Source: CAXRDE01 sp964229355 (lineage in GTDB: Bacteria > Cyanobacteriota > Sericytochromatia > UBA7694). Taken from it: a stretch of DNA of 64,000 bases. The position numbers were made by a program, and so were the translations under genes. This document shows, piece by piece, positions 1-7,987 of the stretch (position 1 is the first letter of the stretch; the number at the start of each line of letters is the position of its first letter). Under the pieces are notes generated by a model. It saw only the letters and a list, made by a program, of their open reading frames with translations, made no database searches and was not told the origin of the DNA. Where the stretch lies: assembly GCA_964229355.1 (NCBI GenBank), contig CAXRDE010000012.1, positions 1 to 64,000 on the forward strand, given 5' to 3'.

Positions 1-684
1 TGGGGTATCTCTCCTCTTCGGGGTTGGCAAAGCAGGCATGGCTACATAAATCCAAGCATTAAAGGTGTTGATTATATTCTTGATAACCATACAAAAGAAC
101 CTTACATCAGTGCCTCCCGAGCCATCAGTGTCTCCGGTCAATTCAAAAACCTACCCCTACCCCCTGATATCCCCAGCAAAATCCCTTACATACAAGATGG
201 GCCTATAGAGCAAGCCACGCTGTGGCAACCTCACCACTTAACTGTAGACAACAAACAAAACGTCTACTTTATTGACCAGTTCATTACCCAAAACAAAAAG
301 TTCGCCTATATCCGCCACATTGCACAGGGACAGGTCAAAACACTCATTGCACAAACCCGTAGCACCGGTGAGTTCTTTCCCCAGGCAGATTTTTATCTCA
401 GTGACCTCTCTTCAAACGCAACACCTGATCAATACGCGGACTATATCACCTTGATAAACCTCGACGAGGCACACCAAACTCTATACATCGCCACTTCAAA
501 AGGGGAGCTCTTCGCTTTTGATCTCAAGCAACAGAAATTAACTTTAATCAGTCAAGAAACTCCCACTGACCTGAAAGAGCTAGAGGTCGGTCCTGAAGGC
601 GATCTTTACGCTATTAATGATTCCAGCCTATTTCGCATTCGTATTCCTGAACACCTCAAAACACCTTTTCTCAGCGCCCAATAA
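1..684 (+). CDS. C-terminal part of a beta-propeller-like protein (5' end outside window)
   Basis: The frame is open from base 1 to a TAA at 682-684, so this is the last ~227 codons of a gene that begins before the window. The C-terminal part has short beta-rich units with aromatic and Gly/Asp turns (LYIATSKGELFAFDL, then GDLYAINDSSLFRIRI), as in NHL or PQQ-like propellers. The next gene downstream on the same strand, 48 bp away, is a clear PQQ-type propeller, so the two may be co-transcribed. No catalytic motif is visible. The family is inferred from repeat texture only; NHL, SdiA-regulated or generic propeller are all possible. Confidence 0.7.
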   Translation, partial: WGISPLRGWQSRHGYINPSIKGVDYILDNHTKEPYISASRAISVSGQFKNLPLPPDIPSKIPYIQDGPIEQATLWQPHHLTVDNKQNVYFIDQFITQNKKFAYIRHIAQGQVKTLIAQTRSTGEFFPQADFYLSDLSSNATPDQYADYITLINLDEAHQTLYIATSKGELFAFDLKQQKLTLISQETPTDLKELEVGPEGDLYAINDSSLFRIRIPEHLKTPFLSAQ

Positions 685-732
685 CACCTATGATAGAAGA
701 GCAGTTCATTACGCCAGGCTAAAGGAAACACC

Positions 733-1863
733 ATGCTAAAATCACTACGTTCCGTGCTCCTCACCCTTTGCATCAGCCCCCTGCTCACCCTCAGCGCCCT
801 TGCCGAAATCCAGCCCCCTGGCAGCCTCAAATGGGAGTTTCAAGCCCAGCGCAGCGTCATGTCCTCGGCCGCCCAGGGCCCCAATGGCGACATTTACTTT
901 GGCAGCAACGATGGTTTTCTGTATGCGGTCAGCCCCACGGGGCAGTTGCGCTGGAAAATACAATTGGGCAGTTTTGTGCGTTCCGCGCCCACCATTGCCC
1001 CCAACGGCACCCTGTATGTGGGCACTTACGGTGATGAAGTGCTGGCCCTGAGTCCTCACAATGGCCATATTCTCTGGCGTTTTAAAACCCAGGGCTTTGT
1101 GTCTGCCAGTCCGGCCCTTGCCACCGACGGCAGCCTCTACGTGGGCAGTTGGGACGGTCGTCTCTATGCCCTGAGTGCCCGTGGCAAACTCAAATGGACC
1201 TACGAAACCGGTGGCCCCATTTCTGGCTCGGTAGCCATAGGTCAAGACGGCACCCTCTATGTCCCCAGCCAGGATACCCACCTGTATGCGCTCACACCGG
1301 AAGGCCAGCGCAAATGGCGCTTTGCCACCGCGGGCAAAATCGGCAGCAGTCCTGCCTTAGACGCACAAGGTACAATTTATGTGGGCTCTGAAGATGGCAA
1401 TGTATACGCCATCCGACCCACAGGCGAGCGGCAGTGGTTTTTTAATCTGGGATTTCCGGTGTGGGGCTCCCCCGTGGTGGCTCAGGATCAGACGGTGTAC
1501 TGCGGCAATGGCGAAGGCACCCTCTTTGCCCTGAAAGCAGGCACGGTGCGCTGGACGTATAAAACCCGCCGGTCTATTGGCGAAGCACCCACCCTGGGTG
1601 CTGACGGCAATATTTACCTGCCCAGCTACGACGGCAATCTCTACGCGCTGTCCCCTGAGGGTCGCAACCTCTGGTTTTACCCCACGGGGGAAGAAATTGC
1701 GGTCAGCCCTTTATTGCTCGATGACGGCACCCTGATTTTTGGCGGTGGCCGCAGCAAAGTGTATGCGGTGCAAACCGCCAGTGCAGGTCTACAAAAATCT
1801 CCCTGGCCTACCTTTGGCCAAAACCGACAAAACACCCAGCAGGCACAAACGCGGGCAAAATAA
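733..1863 (+). CDS. PQQ-binding-like beta-propeller protein, exported
   Basis: 376 residues. An N-terminal signal peptide (basic start, hydrophobic stretch, ALAEIQPP cleavage region) is followed by about eight repeats of the form DGxxYVGSxDGxLYALxPxGxxxW, the PQQ/BamB-type propeller blade. Each blade ends in Trp plus a basic or aromatic residue (KWEF, RWKI, LWRF, KWTY, KWRF, QWFF, RWTY, LWFY). These proteins fold as 7-8 bladed propellers in the periplasm and usually act as scaffolds; without the quinoprotein dehydrogenase residues no enzymatic role is assigned. RBS-like AAAGGA lies just before ATG 733. BamB-like scaffold is an alternative name, but the lipobox of BamB is absent. Confidence 0.88.
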   Translation: MLKSLRSVLLTLCISPLLTLSALAEIQPPGSLKWEFQAQRSVMSSAAQGPNGDIYFGSNDGFLYAVSPTGQLRWKIQLGSFVRSAPTIAPNGTLYVGTYGDEVLALSPHNGHILWRFKTQGFVSASPALATDGSLYVGSWDGRLYALSARGKLKWTYETGGPISGSVAIGQDGTLYVPSQDTHLYALTPEGQRKWRFATAGKIGSSPALDAQGTIYVGSEDGNVYAIRPTGERQWFFNLGFPVWGSPVVAQDQTVYCGNGEGTLFALKAGTVRWTYKTRRSIGEAPTLGADGNIYLPSYDGNLYALSPEGRNLWFYPTGEEIAVSPLLLDDGTLIFGGGRSKVYAVQTASAGLQKSPWPTFGQNRQNTQQAQTRAK

Positions 1864-1903
1864 CGCAGTAACTTGCGCTTTTACAGCCTTTTAACGGAGA
1901 ATT

Positions 1904-1927
1904 GCTTTACAAAAACGCTTTACAAAA
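1904..1927. repeat. Two 11-bp direct repeats in an intergenic region
   Basis: GCTTTACAAAA occurs at 1904-1914 and again at 1917-1927, a 13-bp period, followed by the AT palindrome AATATATTAA at 1931-1940. It lies 40-65 bp upstream of the small gene at 1970. The layout would suit a tandem regulator site or simple slippage duplication; no promoter with good spacing could be fitted. Confidence 0.5.
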
Positions 1928-1969
1928 CTTAATATATTAACACCACGGAGTCCAGAAAGGTAAAGCGAC

Positions 1970-2365
1970 ATGATGAGTACAGACTTTTTGATTCGCCCGC
2001 TGTCTGTTACCGCCAGCGAAGTTCTGGAGTGTATGAACACCGACATTGAGCGGCAGGACGCCATGGAACAAGGTCGACCTTTTGCGCGCCACGCCTGCTC
2101 CTTAGACGTACAGATCCGCATTCATCACATGGCCATCGCCACCCGCCTGAGCCTGATCGAAGAGCTCAAATGCATTTTTGAGCGCTATGTCAAACAGCCC
2201 AATAAGTCGCTGGCCCGCATCGCCATGAACTACCTGAACATTTTGGCCTATGGTTCGCTCAATACCCAGGAGCACAGTGCGGGCAATCCCTGCCCGGTCT
2301 CTGACACCGTCTACGGCATTCAACGGGCTTACGCCGCTCAGCACCGCGAAGCCCTGCCCTATTAG
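1970..2365 (+). CDS. Small hypothetical protein
   Basis: 131 residues, with no signal peptide and no membrane segment. An amphipathic helical middle (HHMAIATRLSLIEELKCIFERYV, shown in parts: IATRLSLIEELK, CIFERYVKQ) is followed by a Cys/Pro turn (NPCPVSD). The start could be ATG 1970 or ATG 1973; AAAGG at 1957-1961 fits either. Composition matches the neighbours, which supports a real gene. I do not recognise the family. It lies between a propeller gene and the pentose phosphate operon and is probably transcribed alone. Confidence 0.68.
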   Translation: MMSTDFLIRPLSVTASEVLECMNTDIERQDAMEQGRPFARHACSLDVQIRIHHMAIATRLSLIEELKCIFERYVKQPNKSLARIAMNYLNILAYGSLNTQEHSAGNPCPVSDTVYGIQRAYAAQHREALPY

Positions 2366-2422
2366 CCCACTCGCAGGTCCATTAAAATCCAATAAATTCC
2401 CCGATCTGGAGTGATGCTTGAA

Positions 2423-2459
2423 GCTGTGTTTTGCGTTAGGCTAACAAGAAAAACACAGC
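2423..2459. promoter_or_regulatory. Nested inverted repeat upstream of gnd
   Basis: Perfect 10-bp arms GCTGTGTTTT (2423-2432) and AAAACACAGC (2450-2459) enclose a second perfect dyad GTTAG-G-CTAAC (2435-2445). The structure ends just before the Shine-Dalgarno AAGGAAG and ATG 2472 of gnd. It could be an operator for a regulator of the oxidative pentose phosphate operon, or a stem-loop in the 5' leader. No T-run follows, so it is not a classical terminator. Confidence 0.6.
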
Positions 2460-2471
2460 AAGGAAGACACC

Positions 2472-3374
2472 ATGAAAATCGCCATGATTGGCCTGGGAAA
2501 AATGGGCAGTAACATGACCCGCCGCCTGATGCAGGCCGGACACGAAGTGGTGGTGTGGGATCGCTCACCGGAAGCCATCGCCGCCCTCAAAGCAGAGGGT
2601 GCCCTCACCGCCAACAGCTTAGAAGATCTCGTTACCGCCTTACCCACACCCCGCCATCTTTGGATGATGATCCCTGCGGGAGACGCCGTAGAGGACACCT
2701 GGCAAGCCCTACAACCGCTCTTGAGTCCTGATGATGTGCTGATTGACGGGGGCAATTCCCACTGGAAAGACAGCGTTCGCCGGGCCAAAACCTTACAAGA
2801 ATCAGGCATTCACTGGGTGGATTGTGGCACCAGCGGTGGGGTCTGGGGCCTGCAAGAAGGCTATTGCTTAATGTACGGCGGTAACGCCGAAGCCTGCCAA
2901 CGGCTCACTCCCATTTTTGACAGCCTGGCCCCTGAAAATGGCCATCTGTACTGCGGCGAAGCAGGCGCCGGTCATTTTACCAAAATGGTGCACAACGGCA
3001 TTGAGTACGGCATCATGCAAGCCTATGCCGAAGGCTTTGAGCTGTTAAACACCACGCCCTTTGACATCGACTTACCTGCGGTGGCAAGGGTGTGGCAACA
3101 CGGTAGCGTCATTCGCTCCTGGTTGCTTGAGCTCACCGCAAAAGCCCTGCAGGCTGATCCACAGCTCAGCGATTTAGAGGCCTTTGTGCCCGACAGCGGC
3201 GAAGGCCGCTGGACTGTTGAAGCGGCCGTGGATCTGGCAGTGCCCGCACCGGTGATTACCCAGGCGCTCTTTGCCCGCTTTCAGTCCCGTAACGCCGATG
3301 CTTTCAGCTTCAAGCTGCTCTCCGCCCTGCGGCATCAGTTTGGGGGCCACGCCATGAAGAAGCGAGAGGACTAA
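2472..3374 (+). CDS. gnd: 6-phosphogluconate dehydrogenase, decarboxylating (short form)
   Basis: Oxidatively decarboxylates 6-phosphogluconate to ribulose 5-phosphate. The 300-residue length matches the short GndA/YqeC class rather than the ~470-residue form. The N-terminal Rossmann fold has GLGKMGSNM and, after the second strand, VVWDRS; the Asp there favours NAD+ over NADP+ (inference). Substrate-site motifs are visible: CGTSGGVWGLQEGYC-like region, KMVHNGIEYGIMQAYAEG, and the C-terminal domain of 6PGDH. RBS AAGGAAG precedes ATG 2472. First gene of gnd-zwf-pgl, which covers the whole oxidative branch, and probably sets operon transcription through the dyad just upstream. Confidence 0.96.
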   Translation: MKIAMIGLGKMGSNMTRRLMQAGHEVVVWDRSPEAIAALKAEGALTANSLEDLVTALPTPRHLWMMIPAGDAVEDTWQALQPLLSPDDVLIDGGNSHWKDSVRRAKTLQESGIHWVDCGTSGGVWGLQEGYCLMYGGNAEACQRLTPIFDSLAPENGHLYCGEAGAGHFTKMVHNGIEYGIMQAYAEGFELLNTTPFDIDLPAVARVWQHGSVIRSWLLELTAKALQADPQLSDLEAFVPDSGEGRWTVEAAVDLAVPAPVITQALFARFQSRNADAFSFKLLSALRHQFGGHAMKKRED

Positions 3375-3377
3375 GCC

Positions 3378-4814
3378 ATGCAAACCCTTATTATCTTTGG
3401 TGCCTCTGGAGACCTGACCCAGCGCAAGCTCATGCCCGCACTCCATGCGCTGTATACCCAGGGCCATTTGGCCGAGGACTTTCAAATTCTGGGGGTTTCT
3501 CGCACCGAAATGTCCGACGAAGCCTTTCGCGAGCACAGCCTTCAAAAAATCGAGAACCCCGAAGCAGACTTTGCTCAGCGCTGCTTTTATGAAGCGCTTT
3601 CCACCACAGACAGCAGCGCCTATGCAGCCCTCAAAAACCGGCTGGAGAAGCTGCAGGGCGGCGATCTGGACAAGCGTTCTTTGCTCTTTTATTTGTCTGT
3701 GCCGCCCAGCCTTTACCCCACCATCGTCGAGGGCCTCCAAAGCCAGGGCCTTCATCGCGCCCAGGGCAAAGGTTTCCGCCGGGTGGTGGTGGAAAAGCCC
3801 TTTGGCTATGACCTGGAGTCTGCCCGCACCTTAAACCGGCAGCTCACCGAGGTCTTTGCCGAACCTGAGGTGTATCGCATTGATCATTATTTGGGCAAAG
3901 AAACCGTGCAAAACATGCTGGTGATGCGCTTTGCCAACGGTATTTTTGAGCCCATCTGGAACCATCAGTATATCTCCCATGTAGAAATTACCGCCGCAGA
4001 GTTCGAAGGCGTGGGCCAGCGCGGCGGTTATTATGACGGCGCCGGTGCCTTACGGGATATGGTGCAAAACCATCTGATGCAGGTGCTCAGTATGATTGCC
4101 ATGGAGCCGCCGGCCAGCCTGGGGGCCACCGCCCTGCGTAACGAAAGCCTTAAGGTTTTTCAATCGCTGCGGCCCTTGCCCAGCAAAGCAGAGGCCTTGG
4201 CCGCACACGTGGTGCGCGGTCAATACACTGGCTATACCGAAGAAAAGTCCGTCAAGTCGGATTCTCGCACCGAAACCTACGTGGCCTTAAAAGCCCAGGT
4301 GGACAATTGGCGCTGGGCAGGTACCCCCTTTTTGATTCGTACCGGCAAGCACCTGCCCAAACGGGTCACCGAGGTGGTGGTGCACTTTAAGCCCACGCCG
4401 CACCGGCTTTTTCAGCAAACCTGTTCACCCTTTAATAACAATAGTCTTGTGCTGCGCATTCAACCCGACGAAGAGGTCTCGCTCAACGTGGGCATGAAGG
4501 TGCCGGGTGAGGGCTTCTTTGTGCAGGCCGTCGATATGGACTTTGCCTATGCAGAACTGCGTCACAAAAAACTGCCCGGTGCCTATGAGCGGCTGTTGCT
4601 TGATGCCCTGCAGGGGGACAACACCTTGTTTATCCGTGACGATGCCAGCGAGGCCTGTTGGGCGTACCTGGACCCCGTACTCAAGGCCTTTGAGACCGAT
4701 GAACTGCCCCTGCACCACTATCCACCCGGCAGCTGGGGACCAGAGGCGGCAGACGCCCTGATAGCCCCTTACGGCAGCTGGCGTGCCCAGCGCCAGGGAG
4801 GCGATTGCCCATGA
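3378..4814 (+). CDS. zwf: Glucose-6-phosphate 1-dehydrogenase
   Basis: Oxidises glucose 6-phosphate to 6-phosphogluconolactone with reduction of NAD(P)+. 478 residues, near the usual 480-500. The N-terminal nucleotide-binding motif IFGASGDLTQRKLMPAL and the active-site signature YRIDHYLGKETVQN are present, as are the structural motifs GYYDGAGALRDMVQNHLMQ and LIRTGKHLPKR. The start ATG 3378 lies 3 bp after the gnd stop with GAGGA at 3366-3370. The stop TGA 4812-4814 overlaps the pgl ATG by 4 bp (ATGA), implying translational coupling. Confidence 0.97.
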   Translation: MQTLIIFGASGDLTQRKLMPALHALYTQGHLAEDFQILGVSRTEMSDEAFREHSLQKIENPEADFAQRCFYEALSTTDSSAYAALKNRLEKLQGGDLDKRSLLFYLSVPPSLYPTIVEGLQSQGLHRAQGKGFRRVVVEKPFGYDLESARTLNRQLTEVFAEPEVYRIDHYLGKETVQNMLVMRFANGIFEPIWNHQYISHVEITAAEFEGVGQRGGYYDGAGALRDMVQNHLMQVLSMIAMEPPASLGATALRNESLKVFQSLRPLPSKAEALAAHVVRGQYTGYTEEKSVKSDSRTETYVALKAQVDNWRWAGTPFLIRTGKHLPKRVTEVVVHFKPTPHRLFQQTCSPFNNNSLVLRIQPDEEVSLNVGMKVPGEGFFVQAVDMDFAYAELRHKKLPGAYERLLLDALQGDNTLFIRDDASEACWAYLDPVLKAFETDELPLHHYPPGSWGPEAADALIAPYGSWRAQRQGGDCP

Positions 4815-5527
4815 CCTTGCCTCCCGCCATTATGCACCCCTTTGACCATGCTGAAGCCAGCGCTGAAGCCCTGGCTCGGCACTGTCTGGACGCCTGGCAA
4901 CACCACCGTCGACAGCAATCCCGTCCCTTTCATGTGGGGCTCTCCGGCGGTAAAACGCCCGTGCCCTTTTTGCAGCACCTGGTCCAAGGACTCTGTGAAC
5001 GCAGCCAGGACTTATCTGATCTGTGGTTGTGGTGGTGCGACGAGCGGGCCGTGCCCCCGGATCATGCAGACAGCAATTACGGGCTGGTTCAGACCCATTT
5101 ACTCAGTCCTTTACAGCAATGCCTTCCCCCCGAGGCACAGCCCCACACCGAGCGGCTGCGGGGCGAAGCCCGTCCGCTGGCAGAAGAGGCGGCCCGTTAT
5201 ACCCAGGCTTTAACAGACATTGGCGCCCTGGATTACGTGGTGCTGGGCATGGGCGACGACGGGCACACCGCCTCGCTGTTTCCGGGACAACCGGAAGCGA
5301 AGCAGGCTTGCTTCGTCAGTCAACACCCCGAGGGCGACAGCCGCCTGACCCTGAGCAGTGCTTTTCTCAAACAGAGTCATCAACGGGTTTTGCTGTATAA
5401 CGGCGCACAAAAACAAGACACCTGGGAAGCCGCCCAGCACAGTGAAGATGTAGAGCGTTACCCCATTTTACGGATTCAGGCCGCCGGGGATCTTCACGTG
5501 TTTTTTGGTAGAAGCTCCCTCGAATGA
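4811..5527 (+). CDS. pgl: 6-phosphogluconolactonase
   Basis: Hydrolyses 6-phosphogluconolactone to 6-phosphogluconate, the middle step between Zwf and Gnd. 238 residues, DevB/SOL type. Motifs: GLSGGKTPVPFL near the N terminus, WWCDERAVPPDHADSNYG, and LGMGDDGHTASLFPG, which holds the catalytic region. ATG 4811 gives the ATGA overlap with zwf and is preferred to the TTG at 4805. It completes the operon. The next gene, on the opposite strand, starts its stop codon 25 bp later, with no terminator seen between them. Confidence 0.95.
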   Translation: MTLPPAIMHPFDHAEASAEALARHCLDAWQHHRRQQSRPFHVGLSGGKTPVPFLQHLVQGLCERSQDLSDLWLWWCDERAVPPDHADSNYGLVQTHLLSPLQQCLPPEAQPHTERLRGEARPLAEEAARYTQALTDIGALDYVVLGMGDDGHTASLFPGQPEAKQACFVSQHPEGDSRLTLSSAFLKQSHQRVLLYNGAQKQDTWEAAQHSEDVERYPILRIQAAGDLHVFFGRSSLE

Positions 5528-5551
5528 GAAAACCAGGGCCTCAGTTTTTGC

Positions 5552-6838
5552 TTATGGACGCTGGTTCACTGTACCCGTAAGCGCGGTAGAGGCAGCGCTG
5601 CCAGTTACGGTGTAACGATACAGGCGCAGCTCATCCCACAGTAATGAAGAGGTCTCGGTGGTACCCAGCTTTACTGTGGGTGCTAATTTAATATACGCCG
5701 TGCCGGTGGGAATGGGGGCTCGGTCCATAATCAGCCATTTGTAATTGCTTCCTCGCAAAGCAACACTATTCAGCTGTTGCAAAAGGGTGTCACTGGCATC
5801 AAAGAACTGAACGCTAAATAAAGTGAAGCTCGTGGCATCGTCAAAAGTGGGTGCGGCATACAGCATCGCTGTGACACTTTCACCGGGTTGAAGGTTGGTA
5901 ATATCGATGCGTTTGACTAAACCACCTTCAGGGGAACTGTGATTCCCTGGCCCTGGGTTCCAGGTGGTAACAGCCCCGTCGCCGGTGTATTTTAAAGGGT
6001 AGTTGTCCACCACATAAAAGTCATAGCCAAATTCTTCGTCTACACCCAGAGGACTATTGGTACCATAAGCATTGGTGCCTTTATCGTCGAGGGGTTCATT
6101 TAAAAGGGTAGTCTTGGTATAGTAACCCGCCGGAATTTGCTCCACAGAAATTTCATGAATCAACAAAGAGGATTGCTCATCCTGGGCCAGATATACCAGG
6201 GGCGCAATGGTGACTTCGGTGGCCCCTGCGGGGATTAAGGTTTCAGCAAAAAGGATTTGATCTCCGGCCAGGTTGCCACGGGCAGTATCGGTGGCAATCA
6301 CTGTATTGTTGGGGTCATTAAAACTCAGTACCAGGGTGGTGTCACTGTTGGAGGTAAAGGTGGTGGCCACACTCATTTTTGCAATCAGGGTATCTCCAGC
6401 TTGAGCCGTAATAGGAATTGTTTTGTAGAACCCGGTTTGCAGCACGCCCGTTTGGGTTTGAGGATTACCCAGTGTAATGGCTTCAGCCCCATTGGGATCC
6501 CGATAATAATTGCCGCCCCACTCCGTCCAGCCGTCGCTGCCATCTCCAAAATTTGCCGTGGCTGTAGAAAAATCCTCGACAAAACTGGAGATACTGCCAC
6601 TTTGAATGCGAAAAGCATCCACAGAGCGATTTAAAGGGCTCGCAAAGTTAGCCAAATAGTTTTGTTGATAGGTTTTCTGGTAATCACGGGCTTGCATGGT
6701 GTCATGAAAGCGCTGTAGGCGTGCCACCAAAGGGGAGCCCGCTACCTGTGTAGAGCTTGTGGTGGGAGTATGACAGGCGGCAACCCCTGTACTGATCAGG
6801 CCAAGTGTTAACGCATAACGTAACAGAGATATCTTCAT
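5552..6838 (-). CDS. Lipoprotein with two beta-sandwich (carbohydrate-binding-like) domains
   Basis: 428 residues from ATG 6838, chosen because GAGGATT lies just upstream and because it gives a proper lipoprotein signal (MKISLLRYALTLGLIS, lipobox VAAC, Cys22). The residue after Cys is His, not Asp, so outer-membrane sorting is likely by the proteobacterial Lol rule. Two similar beta-rich halves (about residues 65-205 and 225-390) each run from a GW/WGG or WNPGPG region to a terminal pattern SSLLIHEISVE / SSLLWDELRLY, like CBM4/9-type jelly rolls. Last gene of the minus-strand accessory operon, 20 bp after the DUF4272 gene. Ligand unknown. Confidence 0.8.
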   Translation of the reverse strand: MKISLLRYALTLGLISTGVAACHTPTTSSTQVAGSPLVARLQRFHDTMQARDYQKTYQQNYLANFASPLNRSVDAFRIQSGSISSFVEDFSTATANFGDGSDGWTEWGGNYYRDPNGAEAITLGNPQTQTGVLQTGFYKTIPITAQAGDTLIAKMSVATTFTSNSDTTLVLSFNDPNNTVIATDTARGNLAGDQILFAETLIPAGATEVTIAPLVYLAQDEQSSLLIHEISVEQIPAGYYTKTTLLNEPLDDKGTNAYGTNSPLGVDEEFGYDFYVVDNYPLKYTGDGAVTTWNPGPGNHSSPEGGLVKRIDITNLQPGESVTAMLYAAPTFDDATSFTLFSVQFFDASDTLLQQLNSVALRGSNYKWLIMDRAPIPTGTAYIKLAPTVKLGTTETSSLLWDELRLYRYTVTGSAASTALTGTVNQRP

Positions 6839-6858
6839 TGCAATAATCCTCGTATTTC

Positions 6859-7983
6859 TTAGGTATCCGTTGTCACGTGATCCCAGTCTTGATTTTGATA
6901 ATTGATTAACCAATTCAAAGCGTAATGCCGCTCATAAACCACACTCCCGTTAAAACCCGCCGGGGGCTCTTGCTGCTTTAACAGGGCATTCATACAGGCC
7001 CAGTCCGCCCGATAAATCCAATCACAGGCCTCAAGAATTTCTGAAGCACTGCGCAATGTGGCCCCTTGCATGAATTTGTCAAAGCTTCCGGCCTCTCGCA
7101 AATAGCCCACCGCTTCAGGCACTGGGCACAGTTGGGTGGGCGCATCAAGGGTGTCCACATAGCCCAAGGCCCATAACAAGACCCACAGAGACTCATAGCG
7201 CCAGGTCAATTGCGCGCGTTCTTTGTCTGAGGGCAAAGCCTGCATTAAAAACTTGCGCTCCAAGGGGCTAAAAAAAGCATTGGCCTGATAGGTATGGGTC
7301 ACTTGCTGCACCAGGGCATCGTCATTGGTTTCACCTTTGATAGCAACGATAGCCAGGGCAATGGCTCGCTGTACCACTTCTTCTTGTGAGCGCAAGGTCG
7401 TCTGCTGAGCCAAAGGCAAAACGGGCAAGCGATCTAAGACCTTAACCCCCAATGCCTGTAAGGCAGTTTCACTGCGTTGCTTGCGCTCTAGCTGCTCAGG
7501 CTGTGGTGTAGCATCTTCTAAATCGCTATTGCCTTCTACATCCAACAGCCTTACCAGCTCAGGATCATAAAAAATCCCCTGATAAAACATAAAGCCCTGA
7601 ATTTTGCGTGTGGTTACCGCCAGAACCGGAGTAAAAGCTTCTAAACTGTTGGTGGTAATACCGATCCCACATTCCACCTGTCTGGTCATCGTCATAAGTT
7701 GTTCACGGGCCTGATCATGCTCCGTTTCAATACGGGCCAGTAGGTTCATCATTTCTTGCAAATGTTGCTGAAAAAATGCCGCATCCTGGACTTTGCGCTT
7801 GGCTACAAATTCAATCTCCAGCTTGGCTCCAAAAAGCTTTTTTTCTTTCAGGTGAATCGATGTCCAGCGGGACTTATCGCCTTCGGCTTGAAATTTCAAG
7901 CCATTGTTTTTGGCCATTGTTTCAAGCTCGGTGTAAATCTCAGTCAGTTTGTCTACAGTGCCGTAAAGGGTGATGTTTTGCAT
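6859..7983 (-). CDS. DUF4272 domain protein, possible second immunity factor
   Basis: 374 residues, no signal peptide, so cytoplasmic. The C-terminal ~230 residues fit DUF4272: RAIALAIVAIKGE, FFSPLERKFL, the hallmark LTWRYESLWVLLWALGYVD, LRSASEILEACDWIYRADWAC and the terminal VVYERHYALNWLINYQN..WDHVTTDT. The N-terminal ~150 residues are a separate alpha/beta region. It starts 4 bp after the SUKH gene, with only a weak RBS, so translation is probably coupled. DUF4272 has no proven activity. Its place directly behind a toxin and a SUKH gene suggests an immunity or accessory role, which is inference. Confidence 0.85.
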   Translation of the reverse strand: MQNITLYGTVDKLTEIYTELETMAKNNGLKFQAEGDKSRWTSIHLKEKKLFGAKLEIEFVAKRKVQDAAFFQQHLQEMMNLLARIETEHDQAREQLMTMTRQVECGIGITTNSLEAFTPVLAVTTRKIQGFMFYQGIFYDPELVRLLDVEGNSDLEDATPQPEQLERKQRSETALQALGVKVLDRLPVLPLAQQTTLRSQEEVVQRAIALAIVAIKGETNDDALVQQVTHTYQANAFFSPLERKFLMQALPSDKERAQLTWRYESLWVLLWALGYVDTLDAPTQLCPVPEAVGYLREAGSFDKFMQGATLRSASEILEACDWIYRADWACMNALLKQQEPPAGFNGSVVYERHYALNWLINYQNQDWDHVTTDT

Positions 7984-7987
7984 AGGT

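Noticed and set aside
745..1281. 178-codon minus-strand frame opposite the propeller gene
   Set aside because: Repeat-derived shadow; periodic Gly/Ala/Val follows the blade repeats on the other strand.
1865..1880. Terminator after the PQQ propeller gene
   Set aside because: CGCA/TGCG stem of 4 bp is too short even though CTTTTA follows.
3174..3755. 193-codon minus-strand frame across the gnd/zwf junction
   Set aside because: Lies opposite two confidently assigned enzymes, with no RBS or family features.
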